Part shown: positions 5,152-13,351 of the stretch, piece after piece
Position numbering within the stretch: the stretch's first letter is position 1
How the letters are laid out: every line of letters starts with the position of its first letter
Source: a virus
Length of the DNA stretch: 21,622 bases
Direction: 5' to 3' (one strand)
Virus record (IMG/VR): IMGVR_UViG_3300033153_000857
Span: 1 to 21,622 of that record
The notes under the pieces: generated by a model
Seen by the model: only the letters and a program-made list of their open reading frames with translations
Database searches by the model: none
What the model was told of the DNA's origin: nothing
Made by a program: the position numbers and the translations under genes

Positions 5152-5578
5152 TAAACTTATAGTTCATTGCTCTGCAACTCGTGAAGGTCAACACATCACA
5201 ATAGATACAATAAAAGATTGGCACGTTAATGGAAGAGGATGGAGAGATGTGGGATACCACTACGTCATTTACCTAGACGGTACAATTAAAAAAGGTAGAG
5301 AAGATAATGTTCCCGGTGCTCATTGTAAACAGTACAATAGAAGCAGTTTGGGAATTTGTTATATAGGGGGTGTTGAATCTGATGGAAAGACCCCAAAAGA
5401 TACTAGAACTCAAGAGCAAGTGGACAGTCTTGAGTCCTTATTACTAACTTTAAAAGCCATACATACTGATAGTGTAGTGCACGGTCATAGAGATTTTGCT
5501 AATAAAGCTTGTCCAAGTTTTGATGCTACCGAAGAGTATAGGTACATAAGCGAAATGGAATATGAAAAAAATAGTTGA
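5141..5578 (+). CDS. N-acetylmuramoyl-L-alanine amidase (T7 lysozyme-like endolysin)
   Basis: This is an endolysin that cuts the amide bond between N-acetylmuramic acid and the peptide stem, releasing progeny phage. It matches the Amidase_2/T7 lysozyme family over its whole 145 residues: LIVHCSATREG, DWHVNGRGWRDVGYHYVIY, the SSLGICYIGG strand, VVHGHRDFANKACPSFD. By alignment with T7 lysozyme the zinc ligands are His9, His116 and Cys124, and the catalytic partners are Tyr39 and Lys122, so the active site is complete. There is no signal peptide and no separate cell-wall-binding domain, so export should depend on a holin. It overlaps both the one-TM gene before it and the 3-TM gene after it, forming a lysis cassette. 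Confidence 0.95.
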   Translation: MKIDKLIVHCSATREGQHITIDTIKDWHVNGRGWRDVGYHYVIYLDGTIKKGREDNVPGAHCKQYNRSSLGICYIGGVESDGKTPKDTRTQEQVDSLESLLLTLKAIHTDSVVHGHRDFANKACPSFDATEEYRYISEMEYEKNS

Positions 5579-5957
5579 ATGGTTCGGAGGTAGTGTAGTC
5601 AAAGACATAATGGGAGGTCTTGACAAACTCTTTACATCTAAAGAAGAGAAAATAATAGCAGAGAATGCTATTAAGCAAATTTTAATTCAGAAAGAATTAG
5701 AGTTGCAAAAAATGCAAACAGAAATCATAGTTACAGAAGCAAAAGGTAATTGGTTACAAAGAAGTTGGAGACCAATATTAATGTTAGCTTTTGGTTTTAT
5801 AGTAATCTATGTAAAGTTTGTTGCACCTTTATTTGATTTGAAAATACCTGAGTTAGAAAATGAATTCTGGAACTTATTACAAATTGGTATAGGTGGTTAT
5901 GTTATAGGTAGAACAGGAGAGAAAATGATGAAGTCTTATTCAGAGACAAAAAAATAA
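5562..5957 (+). CDS. Holin-like protein, GTA 3-TM holin family (131 aa)
   Basis: A charged N-terminal half (about residues 25-62, probably helical) leads to NWLQRSWRPILMLAFGFIVI (TM at about 71-90), PLFDLKIPELENEFWNLL, and a second hydrophobic stretch GIGGYVIGRTGEK (about 103-117). The WLQRSWRP...GGYVIGRTGEK layout is characteristic of the Holin of 3TMs family (GTA_holin_3TM). It would permeabilise the inner membrane so that the amidase reaches the cell wall. It overlaps the amidase by 17 bases and ends the cassette, before the promoter at 5976. Confidence 0.88.
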   Translation: MKKIVEWFGGSVVKDIMGGLDKLFTSKEEKIIAENAIKQILIQKELELQKMQTEIIVTEAKGNWLQRSWRPILMLAFGFIVIYVKFVAPLFDLKIPELENEFWNLLQIGIGGYVIGRTGEKMMKSYSETKK

Positions 5958-5975
5958 TCCTTTCTTTTTTTTCAT

Positions 5976-5983
5976 TAACTTTG
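5976..5983 (+). promoter_or_regulatory. Bacteroidetes-type -7 element TAACTTTG
   Basis: TAACTTTGTAA lies in the 49-base spacer after the holin-like gene, 31 bases before ATG 6007. A T-run (about 5961-5972) precedes it, but no strong hairpin goes with that run, so a terminator is not called. It probably drives the tail-fibre unit. Confidence 0.68.
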
Positions 5984-6006
5984 TAACATAAAAAAAACTT
6001 ATATAA

Positions 6007-6756
6007 ATGGCTAGAATATCTACATATCCGATAGATACAGAATTAGTTGGAGCAGATAAGTGGATAGGAACAGATGCCACAAATAAGAACGCTACAAAGA
6101 ACTTTACTTTATCGGCAGTTGCAGATTGGATTAACACCACTGCATCAGTTGATTCTCAAACTTTAAGGTATAGATTTCAAGCGGTAGCTTATAATCAAGG
6201 AGCAAAAAGCAGAAAACTAGGCAGTATATCATTTGACCCGAATGAGGGAGAGACTGTTCCGTTTGATTCAATATCAGGTTTTGTCCTTAGTTCATATTCA
6301 TTAAAGTATGCTAGTCAGGCACCACCTGCAGATATTTCTGATTTTTATACAGGTGCACTTGTAAACTCCATAGTACTTATTTCAAATACAGATGACATAA
6401 GTAAATATGGAATATACACTTGGGACAGTGCGGTTGCAAGACAGAACAATCCGGGATTTTGGGATATAGGTTTATCACCTTTGGCTACAAACGGAAGCCT
6501 TCAAAACACTAAAGATTATTTCATATCTTTGTTGACATATAATCCTAGTGCAAGTGGTGGGGATAAAACTTTTGTATTTACACAAGGAACACCTTCATTA
6601 AATTGGGTTATAAACCATCCACTAGAAAAATTTCCATCAGTATCTGTAGTTGATTCAGGTGGTCAAGAGGTGATTTGTACAGTAGATTATATAGATAATA
6701 AAACAATAAACTTAACATTTAATGCGGCTTTCTCAGGACAGGCTTATTTAAATTAA
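6007..6756 (+). CDS. Tail fibre/appendage protein (249 aa)
   Basis: The N-terminus MARISTYPIDTELVGADKWI, then GTD..N..TKNF, matches the N-terminus of the fibre at 10909, so it is likely a shared virion-attachment segment. The C-terminal domain (about residues 189-249) reads FTQGTPSLNWVINHPLEKFP, then SVSVVDSGG, VDYIDNKTINLTF and a final AFSGQAYLN. This pattern is common at the ends of phage tail and adsorption proteins. The middle is beta-rich with no enzymatic motif. It is the first gene after the 5976 promoter and 21 bases from the next fibre gene. The fibre role is well supported; the ligand is unknown. Confidence 0.8.
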   Translation: MARISTYPIDTELVGADKWIGTDATNKNATKNFTLSAVADWINTTASVDSQTLRYRFQAVAYNQGAKSRKLGSISFDPNEGETVPFDSISGFVLSSYSLKYASQAPPADISDFYTGALVNSIVLISNTDDISKYGIYTWDSAVARQNNPGFWDIGLSPLATNGSLQNTKDYFISLLTYNPSASGGDKTFVFTQGTPSLNWVINHPLEKFPSVSVVDSGGQEVICTVDYIDNKTINLTFNAAFSGQAYLN

Positions 6757-6777
6757 ATAAATTAAAAAAAAAGAATT

Positions 6778-8892
6778 ATGGCAATTAGATTTTTAGATGC
6801 GATAGATTTGACAGGATTAGAAATGACTAATGTCCTTGCTCAAAATCTTACAAGTAACCCAACAACTGCTTTAGGAGAAGGTCAGTTTTTTTATGACAGT
6901 ACACTGCAAGTTTTTAAATATTACGCAGGTACTACTAAAGGATGGATTGCTTTAGATGGTCAAGGTGGTGTAACAAGTATATCTGCAGGTAAAGGTCTTA
7001 GTGTATCTTCCACAACAGGTGCAATAACAATTAGTCCTGACTATGCTACGGCACAAAATATTATTTTATCAGCAACCAATTTAGTAGGTACAGTTGTTCC
7101 TTTAGAGGCACACATTATTTATTCAGATTCAAAGAATGTTGTTAATTATGCTGCAGTACAAGACTTACCTTTCACTGCTAACACAGGTACAGTAACAGGA
7201 GTATCAGGAACTTTACCAATAACTTCAAGTGGAGGTACTTCACCGGCTATTGGTATTAATACCTTTACAGGTGCAAACGGTACGGCTGCAGGAACTAAAG
7301 GTGCAGTACCTGCACCGGCAGCAGCAGACAATGTTAAGTATTTAAAAGGTGACGGAACTTGGGCAACTATTCCTGCAGGATTCGCAGGGTTTGATATTAG
7401 TGATGGTAAAAACTCATTTGCAGTTGCTTCAGGTAATGGTGTAACATTCGCTTCTGCAGGAGGAACTATTGTGTGGGATGCTTCTACTGCATTAACAGTA
7501 GATGCAGATTTAGCTACAACAAGTGTAACTGCAGGTTCTTATACTTCAGCAGACATTACAGTTGATAAGTATGGTAGAGTAACTGCAGCAGCTTCAGGTG
7601 GAGCAGGAACAATGTCTTCATTTGATTTAACTTCAGATAAGGGTAATGCAGAAACAGTTACTGATGGTCAAACAGTTACAATTAGTGGTGGTACTGCTCT
7701 TACAGGAACAGTAAGTGCTAACGATACAGTAACCCTAGACCACGATTCTTTTGGAACTGCAGGTACATATACATACCCGTCACAAATTGTTACAAACGCA
7801 ACGGGTCACATTACATCTGTTACAAACGGAAGTGCTCCGGGAACAATGGATTCTTTTAAAGCTTCAGGTGATTCGGGTACTCCTCAATCAATTGGAGATG
7901 GCGACACATTAAGTATTTTAGGAAGCACAGGTATTGATACGGTGGCAAGTGCTACAGGTAAAGTAACAATAAATCTAGACCTATGTGAACTAGATGCACC
8001 GAAAAGTGATATAGACCCTACTAAAGATACTTTAGCAGGATGCTTTGGTAGTGCAAATGGTCAAGTTGTAATTGGTGATATTAAGCTAAATGATTTTGCT
8101 AATCCGAGTGGAAACTTGGATATGAATAGTAAGAAGATTGTTGATATGGCTGACCCAACGTCAGCACAAGATGCATCTACAAAAAATTATGTAGACACTA
8201 CATTTGCAGGTTCAGGTTCATTAATCTATCAAGGTGGATATGATGCAACAACTGCAGCACCAACAGGTTCCGCAACTAAGAAAGGATTTACTTATGCAGT
8301 AACCAAAGGTGGTACAGGAAATCCTCCAGGATTTTGGAGTCCTGCTTTAGAGATTGGTGATTTAATTATTGCTAATGTAGACAATCCTACAAGTGCAGCA
8401 GATTGGACAGAGATTAACAAAAACATTGATGTTGCAACTGCAACTGTTCAAGGTATTGCTAACTTCCCAACTGCAGGTGGACTAAGCGTTACTGCAGGAG
8501 CAGTAAGCATACCGGCTTCAGGAGTAAAAGCAGCAACATACGGAGCATCAGATACAGTATCACAAATAACTGTAGACGATAAAGGTCTTGTTACAGGAGC
8601 ATCAGATGTTACTATTGCAATTGATGCATCACAAGTAAATAGTTTCTGTACAGAAGTTGTTTCTTGTCAAACTGCAAGAGAAAAGACAGGTACAATCGGA
8701 AATGCTACAAGTTGGCAAATTACTCACAACTTTGGAACAAGAAATGTTATGGTTCAAGTTTATAGTAACACATCTCCGTATGACAATGTGGAAGTGAAAA
8801 TTGCTAGAAGCACTGTAAACATTGTAGATATTTCAGTAGCTAAGAATCCGGGAGTATCAGCATTAAATTATATGATTCAAAAAATAGGCTAA
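6778..8892 (+). CDS. Large repetitive tail fibre (704 aa)
   Basis: The N-terminal part has EGQFFYDSTLQVFKYYAGTT and GWIALDG, a segment frequent in fibres. The body is built of Thr/Ser/Gly/Ala-rich beta repeats with the recurring pattern G-x-Y-x-x-x-x-I-T-V-D-x-x-G-x-V-T (about 7520-7608, 7750-7840, 8521-8610). Near 8110-8208 is NPSGNLDMNSKKIVDMADPT, then SAQDASTKNYVD, a classic phage fibre repeat. The C-terminal domain (about residues 634-704) contains WQITHNFGTRNVMVQVY, related to the C-terminal domain of the preceding protein. An A-rich tract precedes the ATG. It should form a trimeric receptor-binding fibre. Confidence 0.88.
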   Translation: MAIRFLDAIDLTGLEMTNVLAQNLTSNPTTALGEGQFFYDSTLQVFKYYAGTTKGWIALDGQGGVTSISAGKGLSVSSTTGAITISPDYATAQNIILSATNLVGTVVPLEAHIIYSDSKNVVNYAAVQDLPFTANTGTVTGVSGTLPITSSGGTSPAIGINTFTGANGTAAGTKGAVPAPAAADNVKYLKGDGTWATIPAGFAGFDISDGKNSFAVASGNGVTFASAGGTIVWDASTALTVDADLATTSVTAGSYTSADITVDKYGRVTAAASGGAGTMSSFDLTSDKGNAETVTDGQTVTISGGTALTGTVSANDTVTLDHDSFGTAGTYTYPSQIVTNATGHITSVTNGSAPGTMDSFKASGDSGTPQSIGDGDTLSILGSTGIDTVASATGKVTINLDLCELDAPKSDIDPTKDTLAGCFGSANGQVVIGDIKLNDFANPSGNLDMNSKKIVDMADPTSAQDASTKNYVDTTFAGSGSLIYQGGYDATTAAPTGSATKKGFTYAVTKGGTGNPPGFWSPALEIGDLIIANVDNPTSAADWTEINKNIDVATATVQGIANFPTAGGLSVTAGAVSIPASGVKAATYGASDTVSQITVDDKGLVTGASDVTIAIDASQVNSFCTEVVSCQTAREKTGTIGNATSWQITHNFGTRNVMVQVYSNTSPYDNVEVKIARSTVNIVDISVAKNPGVSALNYMIQKIG

Positions 8893-8895
8893 TAA

Positions 8896-10587
8896 ATGGC
8901 ATCATACATTGAGTTTAAGGAACCAATCTCAGTTTCTACCGACATAAAAGTTGATGGGGTGAGTTTGGACACAGGTGCCTTCATTCCAAAACAATCTTTA
9001 ACAGTTAGCGGACAAACCCTTACTATTAGTGATGGTAACTCCGTTACTATGCCAACTAATACAGGACCTCAGGGTCCCAAAGGTGACAAGGGTGATACCG
9101 GAGCAACAGGACCTCAGGGTCCTATTGGTTTAACGGGAGCAACCGGTCCACAAGGTCCACAAGGAAAAACAGGTGATAAAGGTGATAAGGGTGACACCGG
9201 TGCTACAGGTCCACAAGGACCAATAGGTTTAACCGGTCCTGAAGGTCCCGAAGGTCCCGAAGGTCCACAAGGACCTCAGGGAGGTAAGGGAGATAAGGGA
9301 GATACCGGTGCTACAGGACCAACAGGTCCTGAAGGACCTCAAGGAAAACAAGGTGACCAAGGAGTAAAAGGAGATACAGGTGCACAAGGTCCTATTGGAC
9401 TAACAGGTCCTCAAGGACCTCAAGGTCCAAAGGGAGACCAAGGTGATGAAGGTCCTCAAGGAAAAACAGGAAATACAGGTGCTACAGGACCAACGGGTCC
9501 TGAAGGACCACAAGGACCGGAAGGTCCTGAAGGACCAAAGGGGGACACAGGTTCTCAAGGTCCAAAGGGTGATACAGGTTCTCAAGGTCCTCAAGGAGTT
9601 AAGGGCGACACAGGAGCAACAGGTCCTGAGGGACCGGAAGGTCCTCAGGGTAAGACCGGTGACACAGGTGCTACGGGACCTATTGGACCACAAGGTCCGG
9701 CAGGTGCAAAAGGCGATAAAGGAGACACGGGTTCTACAGGACCTCAAGGTCCGAAAGGAGATACAGGTGCAGTTGGACCGGAAGGACCCAAAGGAGATAC
9801 AGGAAGTACGGGACCACAGGGACCCGAGGGACCTGAGGGACCACAGGGTAAAACAGGAGACACAGGAGCCACCGGACCACAGGGACCTAAAGGAGATATT
9901 GGAGCAACAGGACCGGAAGGTCCTAAAGGAGATAAGGGAGATACCGGTTCGCAAGGACCTAAGGGAGACACCGGAAGTACGGGTCCACAAGGTCCACAAG
10001 GACCGGAAGGACCGGAAGGACCGGAAGGACCACAAGGGAAAACCGGAGATACCGGTGGAGTTGGACCGCAAGGACCTAAGGGAGACACGGGTGCAACCGG
10101 AGGAGTAGGTCCTGAAGGACCGCAAGGACCTAAGGGAGATACAGGTGCAACCGGAGGAGTAGGTCCACAGGGACCTAAAGGAGATACAGGGTCAACAGGA
10201 GGTGTTGGACCCCAAGGACCTAAAGGTGACCAAGGAGACGAGGGACCTAAAGGTGATACAGGCTCACAAGGACCCCAAGGAGTAAAAGGGGATACAGGAA
10301 GTACGGGACCAACAGGTCCTACAGGTCCACAGGGACCTGAAGGAAAAAAAGGGGATACAGGTTCGACAGGACCTGAAGGTCCACAGGGGAAAACCGGTAA
10401 TACGGGTGCAACGGGACCACAAGGACCACAAGGTCCTACGGGTCCAACAGGACCACAGTTCCCTGTAGACTTTGATGGTCAAGGAGATACCACAATAGAC
10501 AGAATAGATGTTGACACTAAAAGTGGTTGTGCTACTGTTACCCTAGCAGACGGGAATAGATTTAATCTTGCATTGTGTGCGAAGTAA
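8896..10587 (+). CDS. Collagen-like fibre protein (563 aa)
   Basis: An N-terminal 56-residue beta-type domain ([20 protein letters not shown]...) is followed by 155 uninterrupted Gly-X-Y triplets (residues 57-521) and a 42-residue C-terminal cap ([20 protein letters not shown], then [19 protein letters not shown]) with two Cys. Triplets such as GPQ, GPE, PKGD, GDT, GAT and GKT dominate. The Lys-Gly-Asp/Glu pairs can stabilise a triple helix without hydroxyproline, as in bacterial collagens. The protein is expected to be a rod-like trimeric fibre or a surface-adhesion element, nucleated by one of the end domains. The start is three bases after the previous stop. The gene is visibly richer in G and C than its neighbours because of Gly and Pro codons. 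Confidence 0.92.
   Translation: MASYIEFKEPISVSTDIKVDGVSLDTGAFIPKQSLTVSGQTLTISDGNSVTMPTNTGPQGPKGDKGDTGATGPQGPIGLTGATGPQGPQGKTGDKGDKGDTGATGPQGPIGLTGPEGPEGPEGPQGPQGGKGDKGDTGATGPTGPEGPQGKQGDQGVKGDTGAQGPIGLTGPQGPQGPKGDQGDEGPQGKTGNTGATGPTGPEGPQGPEGPEGPKGDTGSQGPKGDTGSQGPQGVKGDTGATGPEGPEGPQGKTGDTGATGPIGPQGPAGAKGDKGDTGSTGPQGPKGDTGAVGPEGPKGDTGSTGPQGPEGPEGPQGKTGDTGATGPQGPKGDIGATGPEGPKGDKGDTGSQGPKGDTGSTGPQGPQGPEGPEGPEGPQGKTGDTGGVGPQGPKGDTGATGGVGPEGPQGPKGDTGATGGVGPQGPKGDTGSTGGVGPQGPKGDQGDEGPKGDTGSQGPQGVKGDTGSTGPTGPTGPQGPEGKKGDTGSTGPEGPQGKTGNTGATGPQGPQGPTGPTGPQFPVDFDGQGDTTIDRIDVDTKSGCATVTLADGNRFNLALCAK
9064..10458 (+). repeat. Gly-X-Y collagen repeat, 155 triplets
   Basis: The phase is kept over 1395 bases (exactly 155 units of nine bases) from the first GPQ to the last GPQ. 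Glycine codons vary (GGA, GGT, GGG, some GGC) and proline codons vary (CCT, CCA, CCC, CCG), so the DNA repeat is less exact than the protein repeat. Larger blocks such as PKGDTG recur in irregular order. The variation would lower slippage and recombination. Confidence 0.9.
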
Positions 10588-10607
10588 TAATCTAAATGAA
10601 AATTTAC

Positions 10608-10615
10608 TATCTTTG
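10608..10615 (+). promoter_or_regulatory. Bacteroidetes-type -7 element TATCTTTG
   Basis: TATCTTTGTAACT lies in the 57-base spacer after the collagen-like gene, 37 bases before ATG 10645. The octamer is identical to the plus-strand box at 1806. An AT-rich leader (AATAAATAATTAAATATAAA) follows. It probably starts the transcript for 10645 onward. Confidence 0.68.
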
Positions 10616-10644
10616 TAACTAATAAATAATTAAATATAAATCAA

Positions 10645-10905
10645 ATGGCAAAAAGTAAAAAATTAACAGAAAAAGAACTCACTCAAGTTCAATCAATGCT
10701 TAACGCATTTAACCAATTGAAAATGCAACTTGGGGATGTGGTTTTGCAACAAAGACAAATTGTTGATAATATCGACAAAGTAAAAGAAGACTATAAAGTA
10801 GTCGAAAAGGAATTAACTACAAAGTACGGTGAGGATGCCGTAATCAATCCAAAGACAGGAGAGATTACTAAAAATCCTAAAGAGACTTTAGAAAAAGTAA
10901 AATAA
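10645..10905 (+). CDS. Small coiled-coil protein, prefoldin-like shape (86 aa)
   Basis: After the Lys-rich start (MAKSKKLTEKELTQVQSMLN) there are two helices with heptad spacing, about residues 8-35 and 42-62, with QLKMQLGDVVLQQRQIVDNI between them. The C-terminal tail is KYGEDAVINPKTGEITKNP. The paired-helix hairpin resembles the general shape of prefoldin or fibre-chaperone subunits, and small proteins like this recur in aquatic phages without an assigned function. It sits directly upstream of the 673-residue fibre, so an assembly-chaperone role is a possible guess. It has its own promoter element. Confidence 0.72.
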   Translation: MAKSKKLTEKELTQVQSMLNAFNQLKMQLGDVVLQQRQIVDNIDKVKEDYKVVEKELTTKYGEDAVINPKTGEITKNPKETLEKVK

Positions 10906-10908
10906 AAA

Positions 10909-12930
10909 ATGGCAAGAATAGCAACATACCCTGTAGATGCAATACCAACTATTAACGACAAAGTAATAGGTACTGATGTCGATAATGAGTTGATTACAAA
11001 AAATTATAGGATTGGAGATATTCTTGCGTTAGTACCGGGTGGAGGTCTTTCCGTTCAGTCACTAAACACATTAACAGGAGAACTTACTTTACTAGGTACA
11101 GGAGGCATTACTATTAGTGCTTCCGGTACCGACATAACTATTGATGGTTCAGCTATTGGTGGTGGTGGATTAAGTAAATTTGATGTAACAGGTAATTCAG
11201 GTACAACTCAAACTATTGATGAAAATCAAGACCAATTGACATTTAAGTCTAATGACTTAGTTATTCAAGGAAGCAATTCGGGAACATTTGATTTTAACTT
11301 AATTGACCAAGGTGTAACAGGAACTTATACCAATGCTGACATAACTGTTAATGCTCAAGGTATTATTACTGCAGCAGCCAATGGAACAGGTGGTGGTGGT
11401 ACACCGGGAGGTGCACCTCAAGATGTTCAGTATCACGGAACAGGTGGTGTGTTTGAAGGGAATCAATACAATACTTATGTATTGGGTACTGATTTTTCAG
11501 AACATACTCTAGGTGGAAAGGAGAAAGCCGGTCAGGTAACTCTCGATACTTATGGTCTAGGTGATGCTATTAATTATGGTAATGCAGCAGTAGAACATAG
11601 AGCAGGTAACTATGTACACTTAGCAGGTTGTACTACACAAGAAGCAAGTGATGATTATTATATTCATTTCCCACAAAAGCAAGGTGGTGCAAATACCATT
11701 TTAGAAAACGATGGTAACGGTCAATTAAATTGGATACCAACCCCATCAGGTGGTGGTGGTGCTGATGATAAATTTAAAATAGATGCGGCAGATACTCAAA
11801 ACGGATATTGGAATGATAAAGTAACTATAGGTTCAGGTCTATCAGGTTCAGTAAATACTGATGCACAAGGTGTTAAAACTTTAACTATAAGTGCTCAATC
11901 AGTTAATACAGTAAATAGCATTAAGGTTGGTAATACTACAGAATCAGGATTGTTTGAGTTTACAGGTTCAGGTGTTACTATGGATAACTCTAGTAGTCCA
12001 ACTGTAATTAATTTTGCAGGTGGAACAGGAAGTCCTGCAGGTCTTGATGGACAAGTTCAATTTAATGATAATGGTGCATTTGGTGCTTATGTAGGATTAA
12101 CTTTTGATTCAAGTTATGCTAAACTAACATTAGGTAAATCTGCTGCTCCAACAAGTCAAGAAGGATGTTTAAGGGTTGAAGGAAACGGTTCAACTTTAGG
12201 TGGTAAAATTGAACTAGAAACAGGTGCAGGAAAAGGTAGTCCTGAAACAATGACTTTATTGGCTCCTGCTCAGGGTGCAAAACAAGAAATAATTTTACCT
12301 GAAACAGTACCAACTCTACAATCTCAAGTATTAGCAGTTAAAAGTATTAATGGTTCAGAGGTTCAAACACAATGGGAAGTTCCATCAGGAGGTGGTGGAG
12401 TAACTCAAATTGTTCCGGGAACAAATGTAAGTATTAGTCCACCTTCAGGTATAGGTGCAGTTACAGTCAATAGTACACCTATGGCTATGACAAAAGTTAT
12501 TGAGGATGTAGAAAATGCTACTCAATCAATGCAACCAACTGTAGCAACAACAATACTTTTTGGTAAGGGACAAACTACTGCTGACGTACAAATCACAAGT
12601 ACAGGAGATATTATCTTTGTAACTCCCGGAAATTATTTTGTAAACTTTGGTATTAATATGGCTAACCAAGACATCACAACTCAATATGCAATGTTTACTG
12701 CAGTAGTAAATGGTAATCCATATTTACAAACTTGGGTTCATCAAATTAGTGATGCAATCGCAGGTGGTTGGGAAGTTGGTTTCCCAATAACTGTTACAAA
12801 TGATGGAGATAGATTAAATCTACTTGGAACAGTATCAGGTCTGCAATGTAGAATTCAAACTGTAGCAACTAATGTTGCAAGTATGCCTACTGCTCCGGGT
12901 TCGTGGGTTGCTATTCATAAATTAGTGTAA
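10909..12930 (+). CDS. Large tail fibre with jelly-roll-like C-terminus (673 aa)
   Basis: The N-terminus MARIATYPVDAIPTINDKVI, then GTDVDN..ITKNYRI, is paralogous to that of the protein at 6007. The body contains fibre beta repeats, including GVTGTYTNADITVNAQGIIT (about 11311-11395), which matches repeats of the 704-residue fibre, and Gly-rich linkers. The last approximately 145 residues include TTILFGKGQ, DIIFVTPGNYFVNFGINM and GWEVGFPITVTNDGDRLNLL. They look like a C1q/TNF-type jelly-roll tip, a guess from strand pattern only. It is probably a second receptor-binding or side fibre. It ends in a TAATG overlap with the next gene. Confidence 0.85.
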   Translation: MARIATYPVDAIPTINDKVIGTDVDNELITKNYRIGDILALVPGGGLSVQSLNTLTGELTLLGTGGITISASGTDITIDGSAIGGGGLSKFDVTGNSGTTQTIDENQDQLTFKSNDLVIQGSNSGTFDFNLIDQGVTGTYTNADITVNAQGIITAAANGTGGGGTPGGAPQDVQYHGTGGVFEGNQYNTYVLGTDFSEHTLGGKEKAGQVTLDTYGLGDAINYGNAAVEHRAGNYVHLAGCTTQEASDDYYIHFPQKQGGANTILENDGNGQLNWIPTPSGGGGADDKFKIDAADTQNGYWNDKVTIGSGLSGSVNTDAQGVKTLTISAQSVNTVNSIKVGNTTESGLFEFTGSGVTMDNSSSPTVINFAGGTGSPAGLDGQVQFNDNGAFGAYVGLTFDSSYAKLTLGKSAAPTSQEGCLRVEGNGSTLGGKIELETGAGKGSPETMTLLAPAQGAKQEIILPETVPTLQSQVLAVKSINGSEVQTQWEVPSGGGGVTQIVPGTNVSISPPSGIGAVTVNSTPMAMTKVIEDVENATQSMQPTVATTILFGKGQTTADVQITSTGDIIFVTPGNYFVNFGINMANQDITTQYAMFTAVVNGNPYLQTWVHQISDAIAGGWEVGFPITVTNDGDRLNLLGTVSGLQCRIQTVATNVASMPTAPGSWVAIHKLV

Positions 12931-13154
12931 TGGATATTAGAAAGATTTCAGTAGGACCTGACTATAAATCGGGTGCAATGCATTATTTAGTAGGTCAAGT
13001 AATATTGAATGGAAGCTATGTTATTCATTTAATTAAATATGATATAGAAAGAGATTCTATATTAATTTATATAGAGAGTGATGGAGAAATTTTATTGTGG
13101 AAAGAGTTCACAAGTACTATGCCTATATCTATTGAATACAATATAAACTTTTAG
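12930..13154 (+). CDS. Conserved small phage protein, unknown (74 aa)
   Basis: It starts in the TAATG overlap with the fibre gene. The sequence MDIRKISVGPDYKSGAMHYL, then VGQVILNGSYVIHLIKYDI and WKEFTSTMPISIEYNINF, is one I associate with uncharacterised proteins in phages of Bacteroidetes. It is beta-rich with no TM segment. Its position between fibres and head genes suggests a structural or assembly role, not more. Confidence 0.72.
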   Translation: MDIRKISVGPDYKSGAMHYLVGQVILNGSYVIHLIKYDIERDSILIYIESDGEILLWKEFTSTMPISIEYNINF

Positions 13155-13157
13155 TGA

Positions 13158-13343
13158 ATGTCAGATTTAGCCAATCAGTTGTTACAAGAACAACTTGAAA
13201 TTTATACAGAACAAAAGAAACAACCCAATCTAACATTTGAGCAAGAAATGGAACTTGCAGATAAAATCCATAATATTAAAATGAAATTAAATGGAGTCAA
13301 GCCAACTGATTCATATATAGATTGTATTGGTTGTGGCTCATAA
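13158..13343 (+). CDS. Conserved small phage protein with C-terminal CIGCGS (61 aa)
   Basis: A helical, charged N-terminal half (MSDLANQLLQEQLEIYTEQK...) is followed by FEQEMELADKIHNIKMKLNG and a terminal DSYIDCIGCGS. The KIHNIKMKLNGVKP...CIGCGS end recurs in small phage proteins in my memory. The CxxC pair could bind metal or form a disulphide. Function is unknown. It starts three bases after the previous stop. Confidence 0.7.
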   Translation: MSDLANQLLQEQLEIYTEQKKQPNLTFEQEMELADKIHNIKMKLNGVKPTDSYIDCIGCGS

Positions 13344-13351
13344 ATTAAATT

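Noticed and set aside
5951-5975. Terminator after the holin-like gene
   Set aside because: There is a T-run but only a weak A/T pairing before it and no GC stem.
9400-10125. Long minus-strand and alternative plus-strand open frames inside the collagen gene (also 9443-10108, 9744-10088, 10264-10482)
   Set aside because: They are by-products of the nine-base Gly-X-Y periodicity; their translations are low-complexity repeats (Arg/Ser/Thr or Gly-Pro) with no start context.
9064-10458. CRISPR-like array
   Set aside because: The regularity is a coding triplet repeat with variable codons, without constant repeats and unique spacers.
12612-12622. TATCTTTGTAA, matching the promoter element
   Set aside because: It lies deep in the 673-residue fibre gene as ordinary codons for Ile-Phe-Val, over 300 bases from the next gene start.
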